From NCBI RefSeq assembly GCF_014041995.1, contig NZ_CP059492.1, positions 1,426,001 to 1,490,000 of the forward strand: a stretch of DNA of 64,000 bases, read 5' to 3'. Source of the DNA: Changpingibacter yushuensis. GTDB taxonomy: Bacteria; Actinomycetota; Actinomycetes; Actinomycetales; Actinomycetaceae. This document shows, piece after piece, positions 8,820-17,625 of the stretch. Made by a program: the position numbers and the translations under genes. Each line of letters opens with the position of its first letter. Position 1 is the stretch's first letter. The notes below the pieces were generated by a model. That model saw nothing but the letters and a program-made list of their open reading frames with translations, was not told the DNA's origin and did not search any database.

Positions 8820-10391
8820 ATGGGCCACGACGATCAGCAGGAACAGACCACGGAGCCGTTGCGGGCGGTGGTGTACGTCCGCATCAGTGACGACCCCGAG
8901 GGCACCGCGCGCGGCGTTGACCGGCAGGAGGCGGACTGCCGCGCCTACGCCGCCGCCCACGGTTGGGAAGTCGCAGCGGTGTTTCGTGAGAATGACACGT
9001 CGGCGTTCAAACAGCGCACGATCACGCTCCCATCTGGCGAGCGTGTACGGCGGGTGATCCGCCCGCAGTTCCGCGCCATGCTGAAACACCTCACCGACAG
9101 TCAGGCGCAGGTGATGATTGCTTACGACTTGGATCGCGCGGTGCGCGACCCGCGTGACATGGAAGACCTCATCGACGCGAAGGTGTTGGGCGAGTTCGCC
9201 GTCCGCTCTGTCACCGGTTCGCTGCGGTTGGATACGGATTCTGATGTGGCGATGGCCAGGGTGCTGGTGGCGATGGCGAACAAGTCATCCGCTGACACTG
9301 CCCGCCGCGTGGCTCGGGCGGCGAAGCAGCAGGCCATCGAGGGTGCCTGGCACGGCGGACGGGTGCCATTCGGATACCGGGCAGAGGCAGGCGCGCTCGT
9401 GATCGATCCGGTGACCGGGCCGTTGGTGGTCGAGATGTACCAGCGGGTGCTCGCCGGTGACTCTCTGTATCGCATTCGGAAGGATTGGAACGCGCGCGGC
9501 ATCCTCACCACCCACGGATGCGCCTGGTCAGATCGGACACTCAAGATAGTGCTCTACAACCCCTCCAACAAAGGCGTACGCGAGTACCGACCCGTCATGC
9601 CGGACGGGAGCCGCGCGAAGACCTCAAAAATGCAAATGAAGGCGGCATGGCCCGCGATTGTGGACGAGGACACCTGGCAGCGAGTCTCCGATGTGCTCGA
9701 CGCGAGGAAGAAGGCCCGGAACTTCCACCAACCCGGCAGCGGTGCCGCAGTGCGGATGTACCCGTTCTCCGGGTTGATCCGCTGCTCCCTGTGTGGCACG
9801 TCGATGATCCATAGGGGCGGCGTGTACCAGTGCTTACAGCCGACCCCGGGCGGGTGTACCCGTTCGATCCGCTCTGCCGAAATCGAAAGGCTCGTCGAAG
9901 AGGCAGTGCTCGCGACGTTCGAGCAGATCACCCTCCACCCCACGAAACACCGAATCTCCGGCAGCGACCTTGCGGCACGTGTCGGGCTCGCAGCGACGCT
10001 CGACAAGGATCGGGAACGCTTGGCGCGGCTGGATGATGACTACTATGACGGGCTGATCGATAAGGCGATGTGGGTGCGGCAACGCGCGAGGATCGCGGAG
10101 CGGATCGAGGCGACCCGCCGCGAATACACCGCAACAATGCCCGAACAACCCGCCGGGCTGAACATCGATGTTACGACGGTCGCTGCTGAGTGGGAAGGGC
10201 GTACCCCGATGTGGCAGTACCAGGCGGCGAGCCTGATTCTGCAAGCGGTACTGGTACACGCTCATCCCGCAGACATGATGACCGCCGTGCCCAAGCGCCG
10301 TAACGAGAGCACCGAGGCGTTCCATGTGCGCCGTGATGCGCACCGCGCAGCGGTGCTCGCACGCCGCGTCGAATTCGTCTGGCGCGCATAA
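8820..10391 (+). CDS. Large serine recombinase (integrase of the nested element)
   Basis: 523 residues. The N-terminal resolvase domain has the nucleophile Ser23 in VVYVRISDDPEG and the conserved arginines in YDLDRAVRDPRD. The recombinase domain follows (GRVPFGYRAE...), then a zinc ribbon (RCSLCGTSM...YQCLQ) and a C-terminal coiled-coil-like region (LDKDRERLARLDDDYYDGLIDK). This order is that of phage/ICE large serine integrases such as phiC31 or TndX types. The RBS GGTGGGG precedes ATG 8820. The gene begins 60 bp from the left junction, the usual position next to attP. No recombination directionality factor could be recognised. Confidence 0.93.
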   Translation: MGHDDQQEQTTEPLRAVVYVRISDDPEGTARGVDRQEADCRAYAAAHGWEVAAVFRENDTSAFKQRTITLPSGERVRRVIRPQFRAMLKHLTDSQAQVMIAYDLDRAVRDPRDMEDLIDAKVLGEFAVRSVTGSLRLDTDSDVAMARVLVAMANKSSADTARRVARAAKQQAIEGAWHGGRVPFGYRAEAGALVIDPVTGPLVVEMYQRVLAGDSLYRIRKDWNARGILTTHGCAWSDRTLKIVLYNPSNKGVREYRPVMPDGSRAKTSKMQMKAAWPAIVDEDTWQRVSDVLDARKKARNFHQPGSGAAVRMYPFSGLIRCSLCGTSMIHRGGVYQCLQPTPGGCTRSIRSAEIERLVEEAVLATFEQITLHPTKHRISGSDLAARVGLAATLDKDRERLARLDDDYYDGLIDKAMWVRQRARIAERIEATRREYTATMPEQPAGLNIDVTTVAAEWEGRTPMWQYQAASLILQAVLVHAHPADMMTAVPKRRNESTEAFHVRRDAHRAAVLARRVEFVWRA

Positions 10392-10437
10392 CCCCGACGA
10401 TTCGTGACCGGCCCGCGTTCCTGACTACGAAAGCACG

Positions 10438-10665
10438 TCAGGGGGCGGGGCCTTCGCGTTTCTCGGCGACGGGCGCGCGCATCGGGCGCGGAGCGGCACA
10501 GAGTCCGCGCAGCCGAGTCAGCACCGCAGGATCATCCACGACGGTGGTGAAGCCCTGCGCGCGCCGTGAGGCAGCGGCAAGCTGAGCGCCGAGCGTCGAA
10601 GCAGACGAGGGGGCAGGAAGAACCGGGGCGGTGGACGTGGCGGGGGTAACGGTGCGGGTGCTCAT
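10438..10665 (-). CDS. Small hypothetical protein (75 aa)
   Basis: Ala/Pro-rich N-terminal half and a short VVDDPAVLTRLRGLCAAP segment; no recognised domain. It lies 29 bp downstream of the sigma-like gene on the same strand, so the two probably form an operon. I do not recognise its function. Confidence 0.5.
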   Translation of the reverse strand: MSTRTVTPATSTAPVLPAPSSASTLGAQLAAASRRAQGFTTVVDDPAVLTRLRGLCAAPRPMRAPVAEKREGPAP

Positions 10666-10694
10666 ACCGTTAGGTGCGGAAGCTCATCCCCAAA

Positions 10695-11558
10695 TCAAGG
10701 CGCGGTGCGCTGATCGGGGTTGACGGCACGGATCATCTTCATCAGAACCTCGTCGCAGCGCAGAGCGTCGAGCGTTTCACCGTTCAGCAATCGCAGCAAC
10801 ACACCATCACCTATCGGCGTGCCCGCGTGCTTCGGGTCGGGATGCCCGAGAACGATCCGCAACAGCGCAGACCACGAGCGGTGCGGTATGCCGAGCAGCG
10901 TCGGGATCGCGCGGTCACGGCGCAGTACCTCGACCCCACGCTGCCGAGAGGAGAAATCGGCAAGCCGATAGGCCACATGCTCCACGCACTCGACGACCAT
11001 CGCAGCATCCCATCCCGCGGACTCGAATAGCGCGACCGTGGCAGACAGCAGAGTGACCACCCGTGTCTCATACTCGTTCTCGTCCGCGTCGCCGTCATCG
11101 TGGTGCGTGAACGCGGGGTGGTAGTCGGCCAAGCGCTCCCGCTCGGCGAACCGCACAGCATCATGAAACCCGACGATCCGAGACGTATGGCGCACCTTGC
11201 TGGCAGAAGTCAGCATCCCGGCGGCACGAGCCTCAGCGTGACAGGTGATCTGCACAGCACGAGTCACGACAGCCCACGGGTTGCCCGCGTTACGTGTCGA
11301 GGGGGCGAGCATCACCTCGAACGCGGCGGAGGCGACCGCCCAGGCGTCCACCCCGTGCCTACGAGCGAGTGGCCGGTACTTGATAGCGGTGTAGCGCATG
11401 AGTTCGGCTGCTTCACGGTCACCTCGCCATGCGCCCGGCCCGGCGTCGTGTAGCCGGATGAGTAGGGAGCGTAGACCTTCTGGGCTCTCGAAACTGCTGC
11501 TGGCCGAGCCAGTCGTTCCCGCACCAACGTTGATAGCGGGTGAGGTGTGTTCGTCCAC
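10695..11558 (-). CDS. Hypothetical protein with sigma-region-2-like segment
   Basis: 287 residues from a GTG start preceded by GGGAGG at ideal spacing. Residues about 40-120 (AELMRYTAIKYRPLARRHGVD...FEVML...NPWAVVTRAV) resemble sigma-70 region 2: a helical segment with a conserved NPWA motif. No clear region 4 helix-turn-helix is visible. It may be an accessory transcription factor controlling the element's transfer genes, but it could equally be another helical DNA-binding protein. It diverges from the serine integrase strand and heads a two-gene operon. Confidence 0.6.
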   Translation of the reverse strand: MDEHTSPAINVGAGTTGSASSSFESPEGLRSLLIRLHDAGPGAWRGDREAAELMRYTAIKYRPLARRHGVDAWAVASAAFEVMLAPSTRNAGNPWAVVTRAVQITCHAEARAAGMLTSASKVRHTSRIVGFHDAVRFAERERLADYHPAFTHHDDGDADENEYETRVVTLLSATVALFESAGWDAAMVVECVEHVAYRLADFSSRQRGVEVLRRDRAIPTLLGIPHRSWSALLRIVLGHPDPKHAGTPIGDGVLLRLLNGETLDALRCDEVLMKMIRAVNPDQRTAP

Positions 11559-12045
11559 GGTGACGCCTCCCAGAAGGGAGGTGCGTCACCGGAACCCAAA
11601 CCAAAGCGTCAGAGCGCACGCGGCTGGGTGCGCCATCGACGGGCCCATCACGAGTGATCCGCAGTGGCGGGCGGTGGCTGTCTCGAGGCGTGGGAATCGG
11701 CTCGATGAAGCCTGGGCGTCCAAGCGCGGTTTTGTGCGGGGCCGGACTCTGCTCCGCTGTCTTGTCTGTTCACGCGCGGGCGAACGTCGCGACGTTAGTC
11801 ACTCTCCGGCCAGCCCACGAGCATCGCCGTCGTGGGCGCGACAAGTCTTGCGGCGATTAGCTCGTCAGCTTCAACGGTATGGAGTAAGGAGGCTTCTACA
11901 GCCCGGGTGATGGCCGCGATTGCCGTACGGCCATCACCTAGCCGACGAAACGAGCTATGCCTCGGTCGCGGCCGTGATCGGCGGCGGGCATGGGCGGTCT
12001 TCGTATTTCGTGACGCGTTCGGTAGGGAGTTGTTGCGTAGGTATC
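11559..12045. other. 487-bp non-coding stretch in the nested element
   Basis: No convincing gene on either strand; open frames here lack RBS and family resemblance. The one clear structure is the inverted repeat listed at 11906-11938. It separates the sigma-like operon from the MerR/VOC operon and could hold regulatory or transfer-origin sequence. Confidence 0.4.
11906..11938. repeat. Perfect 11-bp inverted repeat
   Basis: GGTGATGGCCG (11906-11916) and its exact complement (11928-11938) around an 11-nt loop. There is no T tract, so a classical terminator is unlikely. Candidate operator, attenuator or part of an origin of transfer. Confidence 0.45.
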
Positions 12046-12795
12046 TCAGGCGAGGTTTGCTTCGATCCAGGTTCGCATTGCTGCACGGATGATCTCGGCG
12101 TTTGCTTGACCACCGTAAGTGGCGGCGAAACGAACGTCCATGACGTACAGCTCGGACAACCCGATGTAGGCGTCACGGTCGGGTTTCCGTCCGCCCCAGT
12201 AGTCCGTGACCCAGGCGTAGTGATCGGCAACTAGCGCCTGGAAGGAGTCGGAGTCCGTGGCGATGCCCGATTCCGCTGCGCTGCGCAGCGCAGCGTTTAC
12301 GTCGAGGCTCTTCGCGTCGTCTGCGTTTCGCTGGGCTTCGTTCATGCCCTCGCGCCGCTTCGCGCTGCGCTCCCAGGCATCGTCCCCCCAACGCTGCCTT
12401 ACCTCGCCCTCGTACTGAGACTGGTCAACGCCAGCGAATACTTCATTGATGGTCATGTCTTGGCCTTTCTGTACCGCGTGCAGGGTTTGCTGCACCACGG
12501 TGATCTGCTGAATTGTGCGATCTCGCCGCTCCTCCAAGAGCGAGAGATGCGACTGGATCGCTTCCTCGAGAGACTCGTCATCATCGAGTGCGATCTGAAT
12601 AGTTGCCAGGGGCAGTTCCAGTGCGCGCAGGGAGAGAATTCTGTACAGCCGGGAAAGCTCTGCCTCGCCATAGAATCTGTAGCCGTTGCTCGCAACCCGT
12701 GATGGATGCAGAAGCCCGATCTGCTCGTAGTGGCGAAGCGTTCGACTGGTCAGCCCGGTCGCACGCGCAACATCTCTGATCGCCCACTCCTGCAT
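12046..12795 (-). CDS. MerR-family regulator with TipAS antibiotic-recognition domain
   Basis: 249 residues. The N-terminal MerR winged helix (WAIRDVARATGLTSRTLRHYEQIGLLHPSR) is followed by a long coiled coil (about residues 75-115). The C-terminal TipAS-type domain (WGDDAWERSAKRR..., DHYAWVTDYWGG..., AYIGLSELYVMDVRF) resembles TipA of Streptomyces, whose domain captures thiopeptide or other drugs and activates transcription. It lies 15 bp downstream of the VOC gene on the same strand. The pair may sense and neutralise a drug (inference). The ligand cannot be told from sequence. Confidence 0.88.
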   Translation of the reverse strand: MQEWAIRDVARATGLTSRTLRHYEQIGLLHPSRVASNGYRFYGEAELSRLYRILSLRALELPLATIQIALDDDESLEEAIQSHLSLLEERRDRTIQQITVVQQTLHAVQKGQDMTINEVFAGVDQSQYEGEVRQRWGDDAWERSAKRREGMNEAQRNADDAKSLDVNAALRSAAESGIATDSDSFQALVADHYAWVTDYWGGRKPDRDAYIGLSELYVMDVRFAATYGGQANAEIIRAAMRTWIEANLA

Positions 12796-12810
12796 GTCGT
12801 CCTCCGGTGG

Positions 12811-13302
12811 TTACGGTCGGCCTGCGTCGGACGAAGATGCGGTCGGAATCTCGAAGTCACCGACGATATTGCTGCCAACCCACTCCTGCGCTTGCGCCTG
12901 GTCAGCGACTCTAGGCGCGGTCAGGATGATCCTGTTGCTGTCTGCATCGGTAAACGTGACGTCTGTCGAGAACCATGGGGTGTCATAGGGTCCGCTCACG
13001 TCAGCACCCGCAGCACGCAACTGCTCCGCGACTTCAGCGAGGTCCACGTCCCCGGCTGCGAACGACGCCGTCGTCGATCCGGAGACCGAGGTGCCTGGGG
13101 TGACGAGGATGTCCTGGTACTTCTCGCGCCGTAGATGCACGAGCGAGGGAGCGCCTCCTGGGCCTGGGATGGTCGCAAGCGTCACGAAACCCGCAGCGGC
13201 GTACAGGCTTTCCGTGGCCGTCAAGTCTTGGGAGACGAGGTTGACGAACATGGGCATTGGGTAGATTGACCGGTCGATTTCCGGTCCTGTTTTCTTTGTC
13301 AT
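12811..13302 (-). CDS. VOC-superfamily (glyoxalase/bleomycin-resistance-like) protein
   Basis: About 163 residues from ATG 13302 (MTKKTGPEIDRSIYPMPMF...). Paired beta-alpha-beta-beta-beta modules are seen, with FVNLVSQDLTATESLYAAAGF in the first and FTDADSNRIIL in the second, typical of VOC proteins that bind or modify small molecules. The reading frame extends upstream to 13449, but that part is Cys/Arg-rich and unlike the family; an ATG at 13314 is also possible. It is the first gene of an operon with the TipA-type regulator. Substrate unknown; a drug-binding role is inferred from context. Confidence 0.75.
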   Translation of the reverse strand: MTKKTGPEIDRSIYPMPMFVNLVSQDLTATESLYAAAGFVTLATIPGPGGAPSLVHLRREKYQDILVTPGTSVSGSTTASFAAGDVDLAEVAEQLRAAGADVSGPYDTPWFSTDVTFTDADSNRIILTAPRVADQAQAQEWVGSNIVGDFEIPTASSSDAGRP

Positions 13303-13503
13303 GTCTTCAACCATTTCAGTTGACGTTACGGCAGAGTCAAGCTCTACGTCCACGCTTCTGATCACAGTTGTCGCCACGCCACATCTCCACCACCTGCACC
13401 TGCACACGCTCAGCGCCAAGTAACACCTCTTCGCTCCGACGATGACCAACCGAGCCCTCAGACAGGAATATGCACGTATGCCACCGCGGGTGGGGCGTGC
13501 GCA

Positions 13504-13533
13504 CCTCCTTCATGAGACGACTCATGAGGGAGG
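13504..13533 (+). promoter_or_regulatory. Hairpin covering the RBS of the second relaxase gene
   Basis: CCTCCTTCATGAG pairs with CTCATGAGGGAGG around the tetraloop ACGA: 13 bp with one G-U. The Shine-Dalgarno GGGAGG (13528-13533) is entirely within the 3' arm, six nt before the likely ATG at 13539. It should repress translation unless opened; it could instead act at DNA level as a relaxase-binding hairpin. Confidence 0.55.
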
Positions 13534-13538
13534 CCAGG

Positions 13539-16500
13539 ATGAAGGGCGGGGTGATCCTGTTCCGCGGCACAGGTGCTGCCGCGCGCCGCTATGTCGAGGC
13601 CGACCGCTCCCGCGCCGACGAGTATTACCTGGGCGCGGACAACGCCTTGTCGGAGTACACGGTGCTCGATGCTAGCGGCGAGGTCACCGCCGCAATGTCA
13701 CTGTCGGCGGTCGAGTACGAGGGGTGGGTGGACTGGCACGATCCCGTCACGGGTGAGTCGATGGGCACGCCACGTAATCCGGGTGAGGGGTCGAAGGGTT
13801 CGCCGTTGTTCGCGGAGATGACGATTAACGCACCCAAGAGCCTGTCGGTCGCCGCCGCCCTCCACCCCGAAGTATCTAGCGCCCTCGACCAAGCGCAGCA
13901 GGATGCACTTGGAGAGATTCGCCGCTGGCTCGGCCAACACTCCGTCATCAGGGTCGGGCCGCGTGACGCGCGGGAAGTGCTGCCTATCGAGCAGATGCAG
14001 GTCGTCGGCATCCGCCACAAGACCTCGCGGGCTGGTGATCCGCACCGGCATATTCACATGCAGATCGGCACTCGGGTGTTTGCGGCTGGGAAGTGGCGGG
14101 CACTGGATACGGCGGCGTTGTTCAAGCAGCAAGGCGCGATCCGCGCCCTCGGAACCGCGGTCATCGCCGCGCACCCACACCTCGCGCAAACCCTCGCAGA
14201 GCATGGCCTGACCCTCGATCCCGTCTCCGGCGAGGTAGTTGAGTTGCAGCCATTCAATGGGGTGATGTCGAAGCGGTCTGCGCAGATCAGACGCAACCTC
14301 GTCCGGCTCGAAGCCGAATGGGAAACAGAGCACCCCGGCGAAGCTCTCGGCCCGATCATGACCGCGAAGTTGCAGGGCATCGCCTGGACACACAAGCGGC
14401 CAGGGAAGAAGCCGACTGATTTGAAGAACGAGCAGTGGTGGGTGCAGGAACTCCGCGACGCCGGATACGACCCCGCTGCACCTCGACGCAGCACCGTGCA
14501 GCGCCCGGTGCAGTTGGATGAACTTGCGGTGCAGGAGGTTGCATCACGGGCACTGGATCGCTGCGCCGCCGCATCATCAGCATGGACGAAACACAGCATG
14601 CAGGAGCACGTCACCCGCATCACCACCGAACACGGAGTGCAAGCAACACCTGCCGAGCTGCGCGAGTTCATCAAGATAGCGACCGACCTTGCGGTCTCGG
14701 ATTGCTTCTCCGTCCTGCCACCGGGTGCGGCGACGCCGGAACATGTCGCGCACCTGACCAGCCTCACCGTGATCGCCGCCGAAACCGCGCTCCGCGACCG
14801 CTTCGCCGCCACCACCCCAGAGCAAGAATCGAAGCACCCGGACATGACCGACGCCGCACAAGTAGCGGGGCTGAACAAAGGGCAGGCGGTCGCTGCTGCT
14901 GCGGTTGCATCATCTGACCCGTTGGTGATCGTGGAGGGTGCTGCGGGCAGCGGGAAGACGACGATGCTGCGCACCGCCATCGACGTCGCCGCCCAGCACA
15001 GCAGGGCGTCACGGGTGGTTGCACCGACGCTGCGCGCGGCGCAGGTCGCGCACGAAGAACTCGGCATCCCCGCAACGAGCGTTGCGGCGCTCGTACATGC
15101 GCACGGATGGCGATGGAACTCCGATGGCGTATGGACACGCCTACACCCTGGCGACGCTGACCCCGACACCGGGCGCACCTTCACCGGCCCGCCCGACGAT
15201 GCTGTGCTGTCGCGGGGTGAACGGGTAATCGTGGACGAGGCCGGGATGCTCGACCAAGACACCGCCCACGCCCTCCTCGCCATCACCACCGAAGCCGGAG
15301 CGACCGTCGCGCTTGTCGGCGACCGTGCCCAACTCCCCGCTGTCGGTCGGGGCGGGGTACTCGACATGGCCGCACAGATCAGGGGCCGTACATACGACAT
15401 GACCGAGCTGCACCGGTTCGCCGACGCCGAGTACGCGACACTCACGCTGACGATGCGCGACCGGGAGAACCCCGGCGAGGTGTTCGACCGGCTCACTGCC
15501 ATGGGCCTCGTGATACTGCACGCGGACGAGGAACAAGCCCAGCAGCACATCACAGAGCAAGCTACTGAGGGTGAGGCGATCACGGTCGCCTCGAACGACA
15601 AGGCAGCGGCGTTGAACGAGCGCATCCGCATGGGGCGGGTCGAGCGAGGCGAGGTTGATGACACGATCACGGCGACCGGCAGCGACGAGCTGCCTATCGG
15701 TCGGGGTGATCTGATCCAGACGAGGAGGAACGACCCCGCGCTTGGCGTGGCGAACCGGCAGCAATGGATCGTGCAGCACGTCGCTGGTAATGGCACCGTG
15801 TACGCCCGCGAGACCGGCAGCGGGCGCAGGAACCCCCGCACCGTCGCCCTCCCGCCTGAGTACGTGAGTGAACACGCGCACCTGTCCTACGCAGCAACCG
15901 CGTACGGCGTCCAGGGCGCAACCGTCAACGCCTCCCACACGATGCTGACTGAGGCGACGAGCGCGGCAGGCGTCTACGTTGGCATGACCCGAGGCCGCGA
16001 GCACAACTGGCTGCACGTTGTTGCCGAGGATATGGCGGAGGCTCGGGCGCAGTTCGTTGCAGCGACGGAGCGCGATCCCGCAGACCGGGGCCTCGACCAC
16101 GCCACCGCACAAGCCGCCGAAGCCGTGCGTGGCATCGTCAAGGACGGCCCGATCCAGCGCGTCACCGAAGAACTCGCCAGACTCGACAGGGAAGCCGAAC
16201 GTGCTGAGCGGCATGCGGATCGATGGGAGCAGGCCGCCAACCGGCTCGATGCCCAACGCGCTGCGCACCGGGCCGAGAGCGACGAGAGCACCGCCGCGCT
16301 TCGCCAGGCCGAGGAAGAGGCCGCGCGGGTGCGTGCCAAGGTCGCCGCGCCCCTCACCAAGCAAGCCGAACAAGACGGAGCGACGTACCTTGCCAGAGTA
16401 GAAGCAGAGAGGACAGCGAGCACACGCCTCGCCACTGTCGGGCGATTCGGGCGGCGTAAGGCCCGCGACGAGCACCGCGCCGCCAGCGAACAAGCAGCAA

Positions 16501-16997
16501 CCATCCGAGTACACCTTCGCGATGAGTGGGACGCCGAACCGCCACGAACCCGCAGCGCACTACCCGAATGGGCTACACAGGTCGCGGAGCGGCGAGCAGA
16601 AGCCGATCCCCGCGTGAGCGAAGCCAACCAAGCTGTCGAAACCGCGCGCACCGAACGAACCACAACGGTTGACCGTCACCGCAACGAACGGCTGGCGCTC
16701 TTGGCAAGCGAGTACGGGGCTGAGAATGCCCGCGCTCACCAGTACGGGATGCGCGCCCTCAACCCTCGACGCAATGCCCGCGATGCTCGCACCCGCGCAG
16801 ACTTCCTTCGCGTCGAGAGTGCAGAACTCCGCAGCCTCCCGACGAACGTCGCCGCCAAGCTCATCGAGACGAAGCGCGCCGAGCAGGAGCGTGGTCGGCA
16901 GCAGGCAACGGAACGGGCCAGGCAACTGCATAGTCCGTTTGCGAACGATCCCCAACGCTATGACCCGCGCCGCGAGGGACCAGCGCGCGGCCTGTGA
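13539..16997 (+). CDS. MobF-family relaxase-helicase of the nested element
   Basis: About 1,152 residues from ATG 13539 (MKGGVILFRGTG); the open frame extends upstream, but a strong GGGAGG favours this start. The TrwC relaxase domain has the three-His metal site HRHIHMQIGTRV and an N-terminal Tyr-rich segment (ADEYYLGADN). A RecD-like helicase follows with Walker A in VEGAAGSGKTTM, Walker B in VIVDEAGML and the late motif SYAATAYGVQGATVN. A long Ala/Arg/Glu-rich coiled coil fills the last 250 residues. It would initiate conjugative or mobilised transfer by nicking oriT. No type IV secretion or coupling-protein gene is present, so the element is probably mobilisable rather than self-transmissible. 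Confidence 0.92.
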   Translation: MKGGVILFRGTGAAARRYVEADRSRADEYYLGADNALSEYTVLDASGEVTAAMSLSAVEYEGWVDWHDPVTGESMGTPRNPGEGSKGSPLFAEMTINAPKSLSVAAALHPEVSSALDQAQQDALGEIRRWLGQHSVIRVGPRDAREVLPIEQMQVVGIRHKTSRAGDPHRHIHMQIGTRVFAAGKWRALDTAALFKQQGAIRALGTAVIAAHPHLAQTLAEHGLTLDPVSGEVVELQPFNGVMSKRSAQIRRNLVRLEAEWETEHPGEALGPIMTAKLQGIAWTHKRPGKKPTDLKNEQWWVQELRDAGYDPAAPRRSTVQRPVQLDELAVQEVASRALDRCAAASSAWTKHSMQEHVTRITTEHGVQATPAELREFIKIATDLAVSDCFSVLPPGAATPEHVAHLTSLTVIAAETALRDRFAATTPEQESKHPDMTDAAQVAGLNKGQAVAAAAVASSDPLVIVEGAAGSGKTTMLRTAIDVAAQHSRASRVVAPTLRAAQVAHEELGIPATSVAALVHAHGWRWNSDGVWTRLHPGDADPDTGRTFTGPPDDAVLSRGERVIVDEAGMLDQDTAHALLAITTEAGATVALVGDRAQLPAVGRGGVLDMAAQIRGRTYDMTELHRFADAEYATLTLTMRDRENPGEVFDRLTAMGLVILHADEEQAQQHITEQATEGEAITVASNDKAAALNERIRMGRVERGEVDDTITATGSDELPIGRGDLIQTRRNDPALGVANRQQWIVQHVAGNGTVYARETGSGRRNPRTVALPPEYVSEHAHLSYAATAYGVQGATVNASHTMLTEATSAAGVYVGMTRGREHNWLHVVAEDMAEARAQFVAATERDPADRGLDHATAQAAEAVRGIVKDGPIQRVTEELARLDREAERAERHADRWEQAANRLDAQRAAHRAESDESTAALRQAEEEAARVRAKVAAPLTKQAEQDGATYLARVEAERTASTRLATVGRFGRRKARDEHRAASEQAATIRVHLRDEWDAEPPRTRSALPEWATQVAERRAEADPRVSEANQAVETARTERTTTVDRHRNERLALLASEYGAENARAHQYGMRALNPRRNARDARTRADFLRVESAELRSLPTNVAAKLIETKRAEQERGRQQATERARQLHSPFANDPQRYDPRREGPARGL

Positions 16998-17045
16998 TCA
17001 GTCACGCAGTTCCTGTGGTCCACATGACCTATCCTGGCGTCGGGT

Positions 17046-17123
17046 ATGATGCTTGGCATGGGTAACTTGATTTGCGTGTTCGCTGCGACGCACACGCTTG
17101 CTGTCCGCGACCGCCGCGCCTAA
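17046..17123 (+). CDS. Putative erm leader peptide
   Basis: A short frame upstream of erm with in-frame ATGs at 17046, 17049 and 17058. From 17058 it reads MGNLICVFAATHTLAVRDRR-A and stops at 17121-17123. TATGAT at 17045-17050 could be a -10 box, which would make 17058 a leaderless start. The opening MGNLICVF resembles the MG..xIFVI stalling stretch of the ErmC leader. Inverted repeats start within its last codons. It is now separated from erm by an IS. Confidence 0.5.
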   Translation: MMLGMGNLICVFAATHTLAVRDRRA

Positions 17124-17241
17124 CGGCGCGCCTCGCTGAACGCTTCGCGCGTCGTCCATCCGAGAGACCATTCGCGTCTCGGAACGGCGATCTTGCGCAC
17201 CCATTTTTTCTCTGTGCTCTGCCCTGTTTCCGAGGCGCTCC
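17112..17241 (+). promoter_or_regulatory. erm translational attenuator (5' half, split by an IS)
   Basis: Several hairpins follow the leader ORF: CGCCG...CGGCG at its end, CCGAGA/TCTCGG at 17160-17165/17177-17182, and the 5' arm GCGCTCC at 17235-17241. That last arm is exactly complementary to GGAGCGC at 18543-18549, which contains the erm Shine-Dalgarno sequence. Without the IS the two arms would be 16 nt apart and form a 7-bp RBS-sequestering hairpin. The IS sits in its loop. Confidence 0.65.
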
Positions 17242-17311
17242 ATCGGGTCTGCTGAAGGTTTGGTTGACTAATGTTTAGGTCCCGTGTGTGGGGTCTGGAA
17301 GGATAGTTAAC

Positions 17312-17605
17312 ATGGCTAAATATTCTGATGAGTTTAAGGCAGATGCTGTTGCTTTGGTTCATGCTGGTAACTCTCAATCGCAGGTCTGTCGCGATCTTGG
17401 TGTTTCTAAATCAGCAATAAGTAATTGGGTTGCTGCTGATGAAAGAAACCGTTTAGGTTTGCCCGCTTCTAACGAGGTTGACAGTAATGAGAATATGCAA
17501 ATCCAGGCATTGATTAGCCGTAACCGGTTACTGGAGCAAGAAAACGAGGTGCTACGCCGGGCTGCCGCTTATTTGTCACAGATACATATCAAAAACCCAA
17601 AATAA
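17312..17605 (+). CDS. IS3-family transposase OrfA
   Basis: 97 residues from ATG 17312 (MAKYSDEFKADAVALVHAGN). Helix-turn-helix region SQSQVCRDLGVSKSAISNWV, then a leucine-zipper-like tail (NRLLEQENEVLRRAAAYL). It ends at TAA 17603-17605, just past a run of five A. Reading slips to the -1 frame at this run would fuse it to OrfB, the normal way IS3 elements make active transposase. Confidence 0.88.
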   Translation: MAKYSDEFKADAVALVHAGNSQSQVCRDLGVSKSAISNWVAADERNRLGLPASNEVDSNENMQIQALISRNRLLEQENEVLRRAAAYLSQIHIKNPK

Positions 17606-17625
17606 TATACCCTCTCGTTCAAGAA

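Noticed and set aside
8820-10391. Possibility that the serine recombinase inserted the whole tRNA-Pro island
   Set aside because: tRNA 3'-end repeats of 43 bp are typical of tyrosine integrases, and the serine enzyme's own junctions (CTCGG) lie immediately beside it and at 19470.
14054-15841. 595-codon open frame opposite the second relaxase
   Set aside because: Antisense shadow of a GC-rich gene: Ser/Arg/Ala-biased composition, no RBS, and the plus strand carries clear relaxase motifs.
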